Of a stretch of 26,491 bases of DNA, positions 1-6,054 are shown in pieces. The DNA is taken from the NCBI GenBank assembly GCA_002431345.1, contig DJEN01000101.1:5817-32307 (forward strand), given 5' to 3'. Source of the DNA: Megasphaera sp. UBA5897 (lineage in GTDB: Bacteria > Bacillota > Negativicutes > Veillonellales > Megasphaeraceae). The notes beneath the pieces were generated by a model that did not search any database, was not told the origin of the DNA, and saw nothing but the letters and a program-made list of their open reading frames with translations. The first letter of the stretch is position 1. The number at the start of each line of letters is the position of its first letter. Made by a program: the position numbers and the translations under genes.

Positions 1-7
1 ACCATTG

Positions 8-30
8 AAAAAAACCGCATACCCTGCGGT
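8..30 (-). terminator. Intrinsic terminator-like hairpin, minus strand
   Basis: ACCGCA (14-19) and TGCGGT (25-30) form a perfect 6-bp stem with a 5-nt loop. On the minus strand it is followed by seven T (positions 14 to 8). It would stop a minus-strand transcript heading to an unseen gene left of the window. It overlaps an alternative pairing (28-37 with 67-77), so it may belong to an attenuator. Confidence 0.45.
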
Positions 31-58
31 ACACGGCCTTCTTCAATCTTCAAAAACT

Positions 59-105
59 AGAGGAGAGCCGATGTACCACCATCGGACTATCTCTGTTTTT
101 ATTTT
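59..105 (+). terminator. Intrinsic terminator-like hairpin, plus strand
   Basis: CCGATG (68-73) pairs with CATCGG (80-85) around a 6-nt loop. The lower stem is AGAG (59-62) with CTCT (91-94), and a T-rich run (96-105) follows. It could end a transcript entering from the left. Read on the minus strand, the same hairpin would be the 5' element of a short leader RNA. Confidence 0.5.
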
Positions 106-108
106 AGC
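101..108 (-). promoter_or_regulatory. Possible extended -10 promoter, minus strand
   Basis: On the minus strand this reads TGCTAAAAT, an extended -10 (TGn plus TAAAAT). No good -35 is visible. Transcription would start near position 94, just before the hairpin at 59-94, and run left through the terminator at 8-30. Confidence 0.3.
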
Positions 109-143
109 ATAGTTTGTAAAAAAAAGGAAGAAAATACGTAGTG

Positions 144-174
144 GTTGACGTGTTGTAGGAAAAGATGACTATAA
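144..174 (+). promoter_or_regulatory. Possible promoter for the LD-carboxypeptidase gene
   Basis: TTGACG (144-149) and a perfect TATAAT (169-174) are separated by 19 bp, longer than ideal. The remaining 140 bases of leader hold a dyad ATACGT-AA-ACGTAT (272-285) and a possible stem CAACCAA (228-234) with TTGGTTG (259-265). No RNA family is recognised. Confidence 0.35.
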
Positions 175-315
175 TGATATGCATGAAAAATAAATTTCAT
201 TTCTTTTTTGATGGGAAATATGACTGTCAACCAAACTGAATCAACAAATCGAAGTAGCTTGGTTGGCTGGCATACGTAAACGTATTGGGAGCAATATGAA
301 AGGAGAGACTGCAGG

Positions 316-1326
316 GTGCAGAAATGGAAGTATGTAATAGGGATATGTTTATGCTGGTGTATTGTGGGATATGCAAGCTGTTGGGCAGATGGGGCCAAAA
401 GAAATAAAGGAAATGTACTGCGTCCTGGAGATACGATTGCTGTCATATCGCCTGCAAGTCCTGCAGATACAGCGGCTAGAAAGCCGGCGGTACAGTTGCT
501 CCGGTCTTGGGGATATCATGTCGTGCAGGCACCGGTACGGCAGTATGGGTATTTTGCCGGCACTGATGAAGAACGAGCGGCAGAGCTGAATCACTATTTT
601 AACGATGACCATGTTCAGGCCATCCTTTGTGCCAACGGTGGGTATGGCTCGGCACGGATTTTGGATAAGCTGGATTATACGATGATTGCCAAACATCCTA
701 AACTATTTATTGGCTTTAGCGATATTACGGCACTGCATACTGCGTTGGGAGAAAAAAGCCATCTCGTTACGATTCATGGGCCAATGGAATGTACATTGAA
801 TCCAGAGACTTCATCAGCGTATACGTTACAGCAGTTTGCCAGAGGAATATCGTCTCCGCAGCCGTTAGGGCCGGTTCCTATGCCTCAGGGCAAGTCACTG
901 CATGCCGTAGTTCCGGGAAATGCAGACGGAATACTAGTGGGAGGCAATTTGACCATACTGGCGGCAGCTGTTGGGACACCATATGAACTGCAGGGAAAAG
1001 ATGCTATCTTGGTATTGGAAGAAGTTGGTGAAGATGCCTATCGGGTAGACCGCATGATGCAGCAGCTTTGGCAAAGCGGATTGCTGCACCGCGTTCGGGG
1101 CATTGTATATGGAGAATTTGTTCAATGCCGTCATGATCCCGGCGATTTTACGACAGAAGAGGTACTGCAGTATTATGCCAAACTTGCAGGGAAACCGACG
1201 ATTTCAGGACTGCCTGCAGGGCATGGAGAAGACAACCTTTTTTTGCCGTTAGGCGTGCATGCACGAATTGAAAGCCGCAGTGACGGCAGTGCGTCCATGT
1301 ATATAGATGAAAGTCCTGTAAAATAA
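316..1326 (+). CDS. Exported LD-carboxypeptidase (peptidase family S66)
   Basis: This serine peptidase cleaves the L-D bond of muropeptide tetrapeptides during peptidoglycan recycling or remodelling; the family also includes microcin C immunity protein MccF. The protein has 336 residues, and the S66 core starts near residue 36 (RPGDTIAVISPASP). The nucleophile is Ser135 in GFSD after the GGYGSARIL motif. The acid is Glu235 or Glu236 in LEEVGEDAYRVDRM, and His303 lies in PAGHGEDN, so the Ser-Glu-His triad is complete. The first 24 residues form a basic plus hydrophobic segment like a signal peptide, unlike cytoplasmic LdcA, so it probably acts outside the inner membrane. GTG at 316 is chosen because AGGAG lies at 301-305 and the nearby ATG at 324 is out of frame. 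Substrate (cell wall or peptide antibiotic) is not decided by sequence. Confidence 0.9.
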   Translation: MQKWKYVIGICLCWCIVGYASCWADGAKRNKGNVLRPGDTIAVISPASPADTAARKPAVQLLRSWGYHVVQAPVRQYGYFAGTDEERAAELNHYFNDDHVQAILCANGGYGSARILDKLDYTMIAKHPKLFIGFSDITALHTALGEKSHLVTIHGPMECTLNPETSSAYTLQQFARGISSPQPLGPVPMPQGKSLHAVVPGNADGILVGGNLTILAAAVGTPYELQGKDAILVLEEVGEDAYRVDRMMQQLWQSGLLHRVRGIVYGEFVQCRHDPGDFTTEEVLQYYAKLAGKPTISGLPAGHGEDNLFLPLGVHARIESRSDGSASMYIDESPVK

Positions 1327-1448
1327 AAACATATTATATGGCAGGGGTGTTGATGCAATTTTTGGCAGTACCAGGACTTTCTTTCTCCGAAGGCTTGGTA
1401 TATAATGAAAATTAAGAATGATACTCTTAATAGATAGGAGAGAGAAAT

Positions 1449-1709
1449 ATGGGATTTTTTAGCCATTTATTTCATAAAGAAGAAGAACCAAAAAAATACA
1501 TCTATATTACAGGCATGGTTTGCCAAAATTGCTCTGACCATGTCAAACAGGCACTGAAAGCTGTGCCGGGTGTTGCCAAAGTTAACGTAGATTTGTCAAA
1601 AGGACTGGCAACGGTTGTTTTAGACGGCGAAGTTAGTGATGATACGTTGTTTAAAACAGTCGTGCAGGCAGGTTATACGGTTACTGATGTGTCAGCACAG
1701 CTTAAATAG
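1449..1709 (+). CDS. Heavy-metal-associated (HMA) domain protein, CopZ-like
   Basis: This is an 86-residue protein with one HMA ferredoxin-like fold from about residue 17 to the end. The metal-binding loop is GMVCQNC (22-28), the usual MxCxxC site, followed by the typical VPGVAKVNVDLSKGLATV strand pattern. Such proteins carry Cu(I), or sometimes Zn, to P-type ATPases or regulators. No copper ATPase is nearby, so its partner is unknown. The first 16 residues (FFSHLFHKEEEPKK) extend beyond a minimal copper chaperone and are charged. The start is supported by AGGAG at 1437-1441. It stands alone between the LD-carboxypeptidase gene and rplM. Confidence 0.85.
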   Translation: MGFFSHLFHKEEEPKKYIYITGMVCQNCSDHVKQALKAVPGVAKVNVDLSKGLATVVLDGEVSDDTLFKTVVQAGYTVTDVSAQLK

Positions 1710-1764
1710 ATGTATTATATAGGAAGAACGCAGAGAATAAATAGAATATGAAATAAAAAAATGC

Positions 1765-1793
1765 TTGACAAGGTTGTTATATATCTGTAGAAT
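1765..1793 (+). promoter_or_regulatory. Strong sigma-A-type promoter of rplM-rpsI
   Basis: TTGACA (1765-1770), a 17-bp spacer, and TAGAAT (1788-1793). Transcription would start near 1800, giving a leader of about 89 nt. The -35, spacing and -10 equal those before ileS. Confidence 0.75.
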
Positions 1794-1799
1794 AAATAG

Positions 1800-1888
1800 G
1801 TAAGCTTTTTACTTGGACTCCACTTAGCCCCGGAGAAAAAGAAACGAAAGCTTGGTTAGTTAGTCGTATCAGGGAGGAATTATACAGC
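1800..1888 (+). promoter_or_regulatory. Candidate L13 leader RNA
   Basis: The rplM 5' leader can fold with an outer stem AAGCTTT (1802-1808) to AAAGCTT (1847-1853) and an inner stem CTCC (1818-1821) to GGAG (1832-1835). Firmicutes rplM-rpsI operons often carry an autoregulatory leader bound by L13 or S9 (Rfam L13_leader). Assignment to that family is inferred from position and folding only. Confidence 0.4.
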
Positions 1889-2329
1889 ATGAAAACCACA
1901 TTTATGGCTAATGCAGGCAACATCGAACGTAAATGGTTTGTTGTTGATGCTGAAGGCCAGACATTAGGCCGTCTTGCTGCCGAAGTAGCCAAAGTTCTTC
2001 GGGGAAAACATAAACCGACATTTACCCCGCATGTAGATACAGGCGACTATGTTATCGTAGTCAACGCAGCAAAAGTTAAATTAACTGGTAAAAAATTAAT
2101 CCAGAAAACATATTTCCGTCATTCCGGTTATCCCGGCGGTGCTAAATTTACACAAGCTGGCCATATGCTTGAAACACGTCCGGAACGTGTTGTAGAAATG
2201 GCTGTCCGCGGCATGTTGCCGAAAAATAAATTGGGTGAACAGATGTACCGTAAACTCAGTGTTTATGCTGGTGCAGAACATCCGCATCAAGCTCAGAAAC
2301 CTGAAGAATTAAAATTGGATATTCGTTAA
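1889..2329 (+). CDS. rplM: 50S ribosomal protein L13
   Basis: L13 is an early assembly protein of the large ribosomal subunit. The 146-residue product has the family length and hallmark segments: WFVVDAEGQTLGRLA near the N-terminus, the GDYVIVVNAAKVKLTGKK block, YFRHSGYPGG, and the C-terminal MLPKNKLG followed by LSVYAGAEHPHQAQKP. The start has a good ribosome binding site (GGGAGG at 1872-1877). It is the first gene of an rplM-rpsI operon with a strong promoter and an atypically structured leader. Confidence 0.98.
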   Translation: MKTTFMANAGNIERKWFVVDAEGQTLGRLAAEVAKVLRGKHKPTFTPHVDTGDYVIVVNAAKVKLTGKKLIQKTYFRHSGYPGGAKFTQAGHMLETRPERVVEMAVRGMLPKNKLGEQMYRKLSVYAGAEHPHQAQKPEELKLDIR

Positions 2330-2350
2330 TCATACCGGGAGGAAGATTTC

Positions 2351-2743
2351 ATGGCAGTAGCACAGTACTACGGCACTGGCCGTAGAAAGACATCCGTTGC
2401 CAGAGTTCGTCTGGTTCCGGGTCAAGGCAAAATTACAGTAAATAAAAAAGAATTGACTGAATATTTCGGCCGTAAAACGCTCGAATTAATCATCAAACAG
2501 CCGCTCGTATTGACAGGCGTTGCTGAACAGTATGACGTAATCGCTGACGTAAAAGGCGGCGGACCGTCCGGCCAGGCTGGCGCAATTCGTCACGGCATTA
2601 GCCGTGCACTGTTGGAAGTTGATGCAGATTTCCGTCAGTCCCTGAAAAAAGCAGGTCTCTTAACTCGTGACCCGCGTGAAAAAGAACGTAGAAAGTATGG
2701 CTTGAAAAAAGCCCGCAAAGCTTCTCAGTTCTCAAAACGTTAA
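2351..2743 (+). CDS. rpsI: 30S ribosomal protein S9
   Basis: S9 binds the head of the small subunit, and its C-terminal tail reaches the P-site tRNA. The 130-residue product starts with YYGTGRRKTSVARVRL, has the GGGPSGQAGAIRHGISRAL core, and ends in the canonical basic KARKASQFSKR tail. It follows rplM after 21 bp with its own GGGAGG binding site, the usual L13-S9 pair. A strong terminator follows. Confidence 0.98.
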   Translation: MAVAQYYGTGRRKTSVARVRLVPGQGKITVNKKELTEYFGRKTLELIIKQPLVLTGVAEQYDVIADVKGGGPSGQAGAIRHGISRALLEVDADFRQSLKKAGLLTRDPREKERRKYGLKKARKASQFSKR

Positions 2744-2778
2744 TATATCGTATATTTTCGTCAAAATCTATGCATACG

Positions 2779-2813
2779 AAAACCCGCACAAATGCAATGT
2801 TTGTGCGGGTTTT
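2779..2813 (+). terminator. Terminator of rplM-rpsI
   Basis: A perfect 14-bp stem pairs 2779-2792 with 2800-2813 (core CCCGCACAAA with TTTGTGCGGG) around a 7-nt loop, ending in TTTT. The AAAA on the other side makes it usable on both strands, so it may also stop the minus-strand XRE transcript. Confidence 0.9.
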
Positions 2814-2822
2814 GTTGTTGTC

Positions 2823-2840
2823 TATACAATAGTTTGTATA
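2823..2840. repeat. 18-bp perfect dyad
   Basis: TATACAA (2823-2829) and TTGTATA (2834-2840) flank TAGT. It lies between the rpsI terminator and the end of the XRE gene. No T-run follows, so it is not an obvious terminator. Confidence 0.5.
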
Positions 2841-2870
2841 AAACAGATGCCAAACAAGAAGATTTTTGTT

Positions 2871-2903
2871 TGTAATACACGTGCAATACACACGCAATAT
2901 ACA
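2871..2903. repeat. Three 11-bp direct repeats
   Basis: The units are TGTAATACACG (2871-2881), TGCAATACACA (2882-2892) and CGCAATATACA (2893-2903), in perfect tandem close to one helical turn. A 7-bp dyad, CAAACAA (2851-2857) with TTGTTTG (2866-2872), lies just before. No function can be assigned. Confidence 0.55.
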
Positions 2904-2960
2904 AAAATCTATATTTTATTTACAGCCTCGGCAAGTTGCGCTATTGTTTTTGCTTTCTTC

Positions 2961-3311
2961 CTATTTTTTAATAGCCATGAAAGCAATCCTCAAAGACTGT
3001 TCTAATATAGCTCTGTCTTTTTCATTTAAATCGACAACATTTCCATCAAATACAATTCTTGCTTGAGAAAGAAATTGATTCATGTCGTTTGTCGGAATTT
3101 GAAATTCGTCTTCTTTCCTTTTTATTCCTAATAATGCATCAACGGAAATATGAAAAAAATTACTAATATTTTTTAACATATATGGGTCGGGTGTTGATTT
3201 GTCTGTTTCCCATTTTGCAACCGCCTGTTGCGAAACGCCGATTGCATTTGCAAATTTTGCCTGAGATATTCCATGTATTTTCCTATACTTTTTTAACTGT
3301 TTAGAAAACAT
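2961..3311 (-). CDS. XRE-family helix-turn-helix transcriptional regulator
   Basis: The 116-residue protein has an N-terminal HTH_3 domain (about residues 5-61): LKKYRKIHGISQAKFANAIG, then SQQAVAKWETDKSTPDPYML and the ISVDALLG closing helix. The C-terminal part, with FDGNVVDLNEKDRAILEQSL, resembles the short dimerisation tail of many phage- or ICE-type repressors. It stands alone, more AT-rich than its neighbours, with no mobile-element genes beside it, so it may be a remnant or a free-standing regulator. The probable promoter carries an imperfect dyad, suggesting autoregulation. Its targets are unknown. Confidence 0.85.
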   Translation of the reverse strand: MFSKQLKKYRKIHGISQAKFANAIGVSQQAVAKWETDKSTPDPYMLKNISNFFHISVDALLGIKRKEDEFQIPTNDMNQFLSQARIVFDGNVVDLNEKDRAILEQSLRIAFMAIKK

Positions 3312-3348
3312 GTAAAAGCACCACCATCCATCAATATTCTATACCCAT

Positions 3349-3377
3349 ATTATACAACTAAAAGTAGTAAAAATAAA
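3349..3377 (-). promoter_or_regulatory. Promoter and candidate operator of the XRE gene
   Basis: Minus strand: TATAAT (3349-3354), with a weak -35 TTTATT (3372-3377) at 17 bp. Between them lies the imperfect dyad ACAACT-AAA-AGTAGT (3354-3368; five of six arm positions pair), well placed for repression by the XRE protein. Confidence 0.45.
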
Positions 3378-3487
3378 GAAAAAGTTATTTTGATTGGCTA
3401 TTAATGGGAAGTTTATCATATCCATAAATATTACTATTGTATGCAGACTGTGCAGCTTTTTTAAAAATAGTCTTATGTCATATATTA

Positions 3488-3496
3488 TGGTATACT
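3488..3496 (+). promoter_or_regulatory. Extended -10 promoter of the thioredoxin-like gene
   Basis: TGG followed by TATACT (3491-3496) is an extended -10. No convincing -35 lies 17 bp upstream. Transcription would start near 3503, about 26 nt before the ATG at 3529. Confidence 0.45.
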
Positions 3497-3528
3497 AGGG
3501 TTCGTAACATATGCATAGGAGAAATTAT

Positions 3529-4095
3529 ATGAAGCAGTATGAAGATAAAAATATAAAAAATAAAGTGTTGGCTGTGTTGGCTGTCGTGCTTTGCTTGTTG
3601 ATGATTTGCTTTTGGACAGGAAAAGATGAAAATGCAGTCAGCACAGAAGATGTCAAAGCGGCAGAAGAGGTATCGCAAAAAGAAACAGAAGTATTGGCTC
3701 ATAATGCGGCATTGGAGACGATCGATGGCCGTGATATGCAAATGAAAGATTTGTATAACAAAAAACCTGTGTATGTATTTTTTTGGATGCCTTGGAGTGA
3801 AGAGAGCAAGAAACAGCTGTCTGTTATTGAACCGCTTTATAAGAAATATGGGAAAAATGTGTATTTTGTTGTTGTTTCGTTAGGAAGCACACAAAAAGAA
3901 GCTCGGCGTTTTTATCAAAAAAGTCCGTATACGATGCCGTTTTATACTGCTGAATTAGCAATGGCCAGCGATTATAATGTATATGAAGTACCGCAGTCTA
4001 TGATGATTGCTAAAGGCGGTACTATAAAAGAACGTCATGTTGGTACGTTGTCAGAAAAAGAATTGGCATACTTCATTGAGAAAAATATGAAATAA
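3529..4095 (+). CDS. Membrane-anchored TlpA/ResA-like thioredoxin-fold protein lacking both active-site cysteines
   Basis: The 188-residue protein has one N-terminal membrane anchor (about residues 12-30), a charged linker, and a thioredoxin-like domain from about residue 60 facing outside. TlpA/ResA proteins use a WCxxC motif to exchange disulfides. Here the equivalent segment is FFWMPWSEESKK: both cysteines are serine (Ser90 and Ser93), with codons AGT and AGC, each one base from a Cys codon. The fold otherwise looks intact, including the cis-proline segment VYEVPQSMMI (Pro155). The protein should be redox-inactive and may act as a binding or scaffold protein, or be recently inactivated. 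ATG 3529 is chosen over in-frame ATG 3511 because AGGAG (3517-3521) lies between them. It is followed by a terminator and has no partner gene. Confidence 0.8.
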   Translation: MKQYEDKNIKNKVLAVLAVVLCLLMICFWTGKDENAVSTEDVKAAEEVSQKETEVLAHNAALETIDGRDMQMKDLYNKKPVYVFFWMPWSEESKKQLSVIEPLYKKYGKNVYFVVVSLGSTQKEARRFYQKSPYTMPFYTAELAMASDYNVYEVPQSMMIAKGGTIKERHVGTLSEKELAYFIEKNMK

Positions 4096-4233
4096 TGCAG
4101 AAAAATTAAATAGGAAATATACTTGCTGAAAAACATGTCGCCGCAGCAACTGACGATGTGTTTTTTTGTAAAAAGAGTGATGAGGATAAATGAAAATGAC
4201 GGTGCGGTATGTCGATGCCAGAGGAGGACAAAA

Positions 4234-4267
4234 AAAGAACGCCGCTACATATGTAGTGGCGTTCTTT
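4234..4267. terminator. Bidirectional terminator of the thioredoxin-like gene and tRNA-Val
   Basis: A 15-bp stem (4234-4248 with 4253-4267; one G-T wobble at 4244/4257) has a 4-nt loop. On the minus strand the 3' arm runs into seven T, giving a strong terminator for the tRNA. On the plus strand it can end the transcript of the gene at 3529-4095. Confidence 0.8.
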
Positions 4268-4284
4268 GCACGAAAATATGAATT

Positions 4285-4361
4285 TGGTGGGCGATAATGG
4301 ATTCGAACCATCGACCCCCTCGATGTCAACGAGATACTCTAACCAACTGAGCTAACCGCCC
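4285..4361 (-). tRNA. tRNA-Val (anticodon GAC)
   Basis: Read on the minus strand it is 77 nt with an encoded CCA end. The acceptor stem GGGCGGT pairs with ATCGCCC, followed by discriminator A. The D arm contains GCTCAGTTGGTTAGAGT. The anticodon stem TCTCG/CGAGG closes the loop TTGACAT, giving anticodon GAC, which reads GUC. The T arm has GGTTCGAAT. All four stems close. It has its own promoter and terminator, so it is a monocistronic tRNA gene. Confidence 0.95.
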
Positions 4362-4386
4362 ATGAATATCTTCGTGCGACTTGTTT

Positions 4387-4415
4387 AGTATACAAGAATA
4401 GAACGTGTTTGTCAA
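4387..4415 (-). promoter_or_regulatory. Promoter of tRNA-Val
   Basis: On the minus strand TTGACA (4410-4415), a 17-bp spacer and TATACT (4387-4392) lie 25 bp before the tRNA 5' end. Confidence 0.8.
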
Positions 4416-4505
4416 GCTTTTTCTTCATAAAAAAGCTCTATGGGAGATGTATAAAGTATGATACAATAAAACCAATTAAGCAATAGAATAGAGGAGGTAA
4501 ACCAC

Positions 4506-5381
4506 ATGAAAACAATTGGATTTATTGGTGTTGGAATTATGGGAAAACCGATGGTGCGGAATTTGATGGAAGCCGGTTTTTCTTTACATATATATGCGCG
4601 TACCAAAGAAAAAGTGGCTGATGTCATCGCCGAGGGCGCAGCATTTTATGCGACGATTGCCGAATGCGTACAGGGATGTGACGCCGTCATTACGATGGTA
4701 GGATTTCCACCGGATGTAGAAGAAGTTTACTTCAAAAAAGGAAATATTTTGGACAGTGCCGCACCGGGAACGTATTTGATCGATATGACCACGACGAGCC
4801 CGACACTGGCAGAACGACTGTATGCCAAGGGTACTGCAGCAGGCTTTCATGTGCTGGATGCTCCCGTTACCGGCGGGGATACCGGGGCTATACAGGGGAC
4901 GCTGTCGATATTGGTCGGCGGTGACAAAGCGGATTTTACAGCCTGCCTGCCGTTGTTTCAAGCGATGGGGACGAATATCAACTATCAGGGAAAAGCGGGA
5001 GCCGGCCAACATGCCAAAATGGCAAATCAAATTATGATTGCCGGTGCGTTGTCCGGTGTATGTGAAGCCTTTGCCTATGCGAAAGCCAAAGGGTTGGATT
5101 TGGAAGTACTGCTTCAGTCGGTAGCGACCGGTGCGGCAGGAAGTGCGCAGCTTAATGCGTTTGGAGAAAAAATCATACAGCATAATTATGCGCCTGGATT
5201 TTATATGAAGCATTTTATTAAAGATATGAAGATTGCTAAGGAAGAAGCAGAATATGCTCATCTGCATTTACAGATATTACAGCAGGTATTAAAAAATTAT
5301 GAAGACTTGGCAGCAAAGGATGCACAGAACGAAGAATTAGGCACGCAGGCTTTAATTACGCATTATACAGATGACTTATAA
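4506..5381 (+). CDS. NAD(P)-dependent beta-hydroxyacid dehydrogenase (3-hydroxyisobutyrate dehydrogenase / tartronate semialdehyde reductase family)
   Basis: The 291-residue length matches the family. The Rossmann motif is IGFIGVGIMGKPM (residues 4-16). The substrate-binding segment is LDAPVTGGDTGAIQGTLSI (118-135) with the DAPVxGG signature. The catalytic lysine is Lys171 in GAGQHAKMANQ, and FIKDMKIA (237-244) is the conserved cofactor-side helix. The family oxidises or reduces 3-hydroxyisobutyrate, tartronate semialdehyde or succinic semialdehyde (GHB-dehydrogenase branch); sequence alone does not separate these. The start has a strong GAGGAGG site (4491-4497). No glycerate or valine degradation genes are adjacent, so the pathway is open. 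Confidence 0.88.
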   Translation: MKTIGFIGVGIMGKPMVRNLMEAGFSLHIYARTKEKVADVIAEGAAFYATIAECVQGCDAVITMVGFPPDVEEVYFKKGNILDSAAPGTYLIDMTTTSPTLAERLYAKGTAAGFHVLDAPVTGGDTGAIQGTLSILVGGDKADFTACLPLFQAMGTNINYQGKAGAGQHAKMANQIMIAGALSGVCEAFAYAKAKGLDLEVLLQSVATGAAGSAQLNAFGEKIIQHNYAPGFYMKHFIKDMKIAKEEAEYAHLHLQILQQVLKNYEDLAAKDAQNEELGTQALITHYTDDL

Positions 5382-5466
5382 GACCGTGTTTAGTTACAAG
5401 CCGGTCTGTGCAGCAGTGGCTTGAGCGTGTATAACGCAGTGTAAAATAACAAATAGAAATGGTGAA

Positions 5467-6030
5467 ATGACGATGATGATTCATATAAATATGACGGCTG
5501 TATTTGCATTAGTATGGCTTTTATGGTATTTGTATACATTACAAAAACGATGGGTCCCGAAAATCAAAGAAGCTATTTATGCGATATGGCGAGACAATGG
5601 TGTAGAAACCAATGATGATGACGAAGACGAAGCGCGCGAAGAAGAATCAAAACGGCGGGAAGAAGTGGCGCAGATTGATTCGTTTTCCTTTTTTTCAACT
5701 CGCACTATTTGTATACTGTTTGTTCTTGTGTTTGTCTTTTTTGAATGTATTGATATTGTGGGCCTGATGTGTGCGCAGCAGACAGTTGCGTCTGTACGTA
5801 AGGAAGCCTTTGCGCTGCATATTATCATGGGAATTTATGTTTGCTACCTCATTTTTCAAGGGCAGTTTATACTGCGGTACATACAGCGGTTTTACAATCA
5901 TGATGTTGCCTTTTCGGTCATGTATCGGTATGCGCAGATTTTCAAACCGCAAAACTACCTCACAGATATCAAAGATATTTGCATGGCACTGGTAGCCCTG
6001 CGGCTGCTGGCAGCTTCTGTTTCTGGCTGA
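5467..6030 (+). CDS. Membrane protein of unknown function with an acidic cytoplasmic loop
   Basis: I do not recognise this 187-residue protein. It has hydrophobic segments at about 10-25, 80-101 and 115-133 and possibly 168-185. Between the first two lies a strongly charged stretch, NDDDEDEAREEESKRREE (49-66). Several methionines (1, 3, 4 and 9) could serve as start; the ribosome site is weak (GGTGA at 5461-5465). It precedes the DpnI-type gene by 24 bp on the same strand and could be co-transcribed, but nothing in it suggests a defence role. A weak promoter may lie at 5421-5447 (TTGAGC, 15 bp, TAAAAT). Confidence 0.65.
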   Translation: MTMMIHINMTAVFALVWLLWYLYTLQKRWVPKIKEAIYAIWRDNGVETNDDDEDEAREEESKRREEVAQIDSFSFFSTRTICILFVLVFVFFECIDIVGLMCAQQTVASVRKEAFALHIIMGIYVCYLIFQGQFILRYIQRFYNHDVAFSVMYRYAQIFKPQNYLTDIKDICMALVALRLLAASVSG

Positions 6031-6054
6031 TAGTATAGAAAGAAAGGAAGTAGT

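Noticed and set aside
8..105. Left edge as the tail of a Cas9 tracrRNA or as a preQ1 or fluoride riboswitch
   Set aside because: Only loose resemblances (AAAAACTAG, GATGG words) were seen; no CRISPR repeats or cas genes are in view and the class-defining cores are absent.
3511..3528. ATG at 3511 as start of the thioredoxin-like protein
   Set aside because: The AGGAG site lies after it and fits ATG 3529.
4195..4299. A 34-codon reading frame over the terminator and tRNA-Val (ATG ACG GTG CGG...)
   Set aside because: It runs through a terminator stem and the 3' end of the tRNA gene on the other strand and shows no recognisable domain.
5388..5410. Hairpin after the dehydrogenase gene (AGACCG with CGGTCT) as a terminator
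   Set aside because: The stem is only 6 bp with a long loop and no T-run follows.
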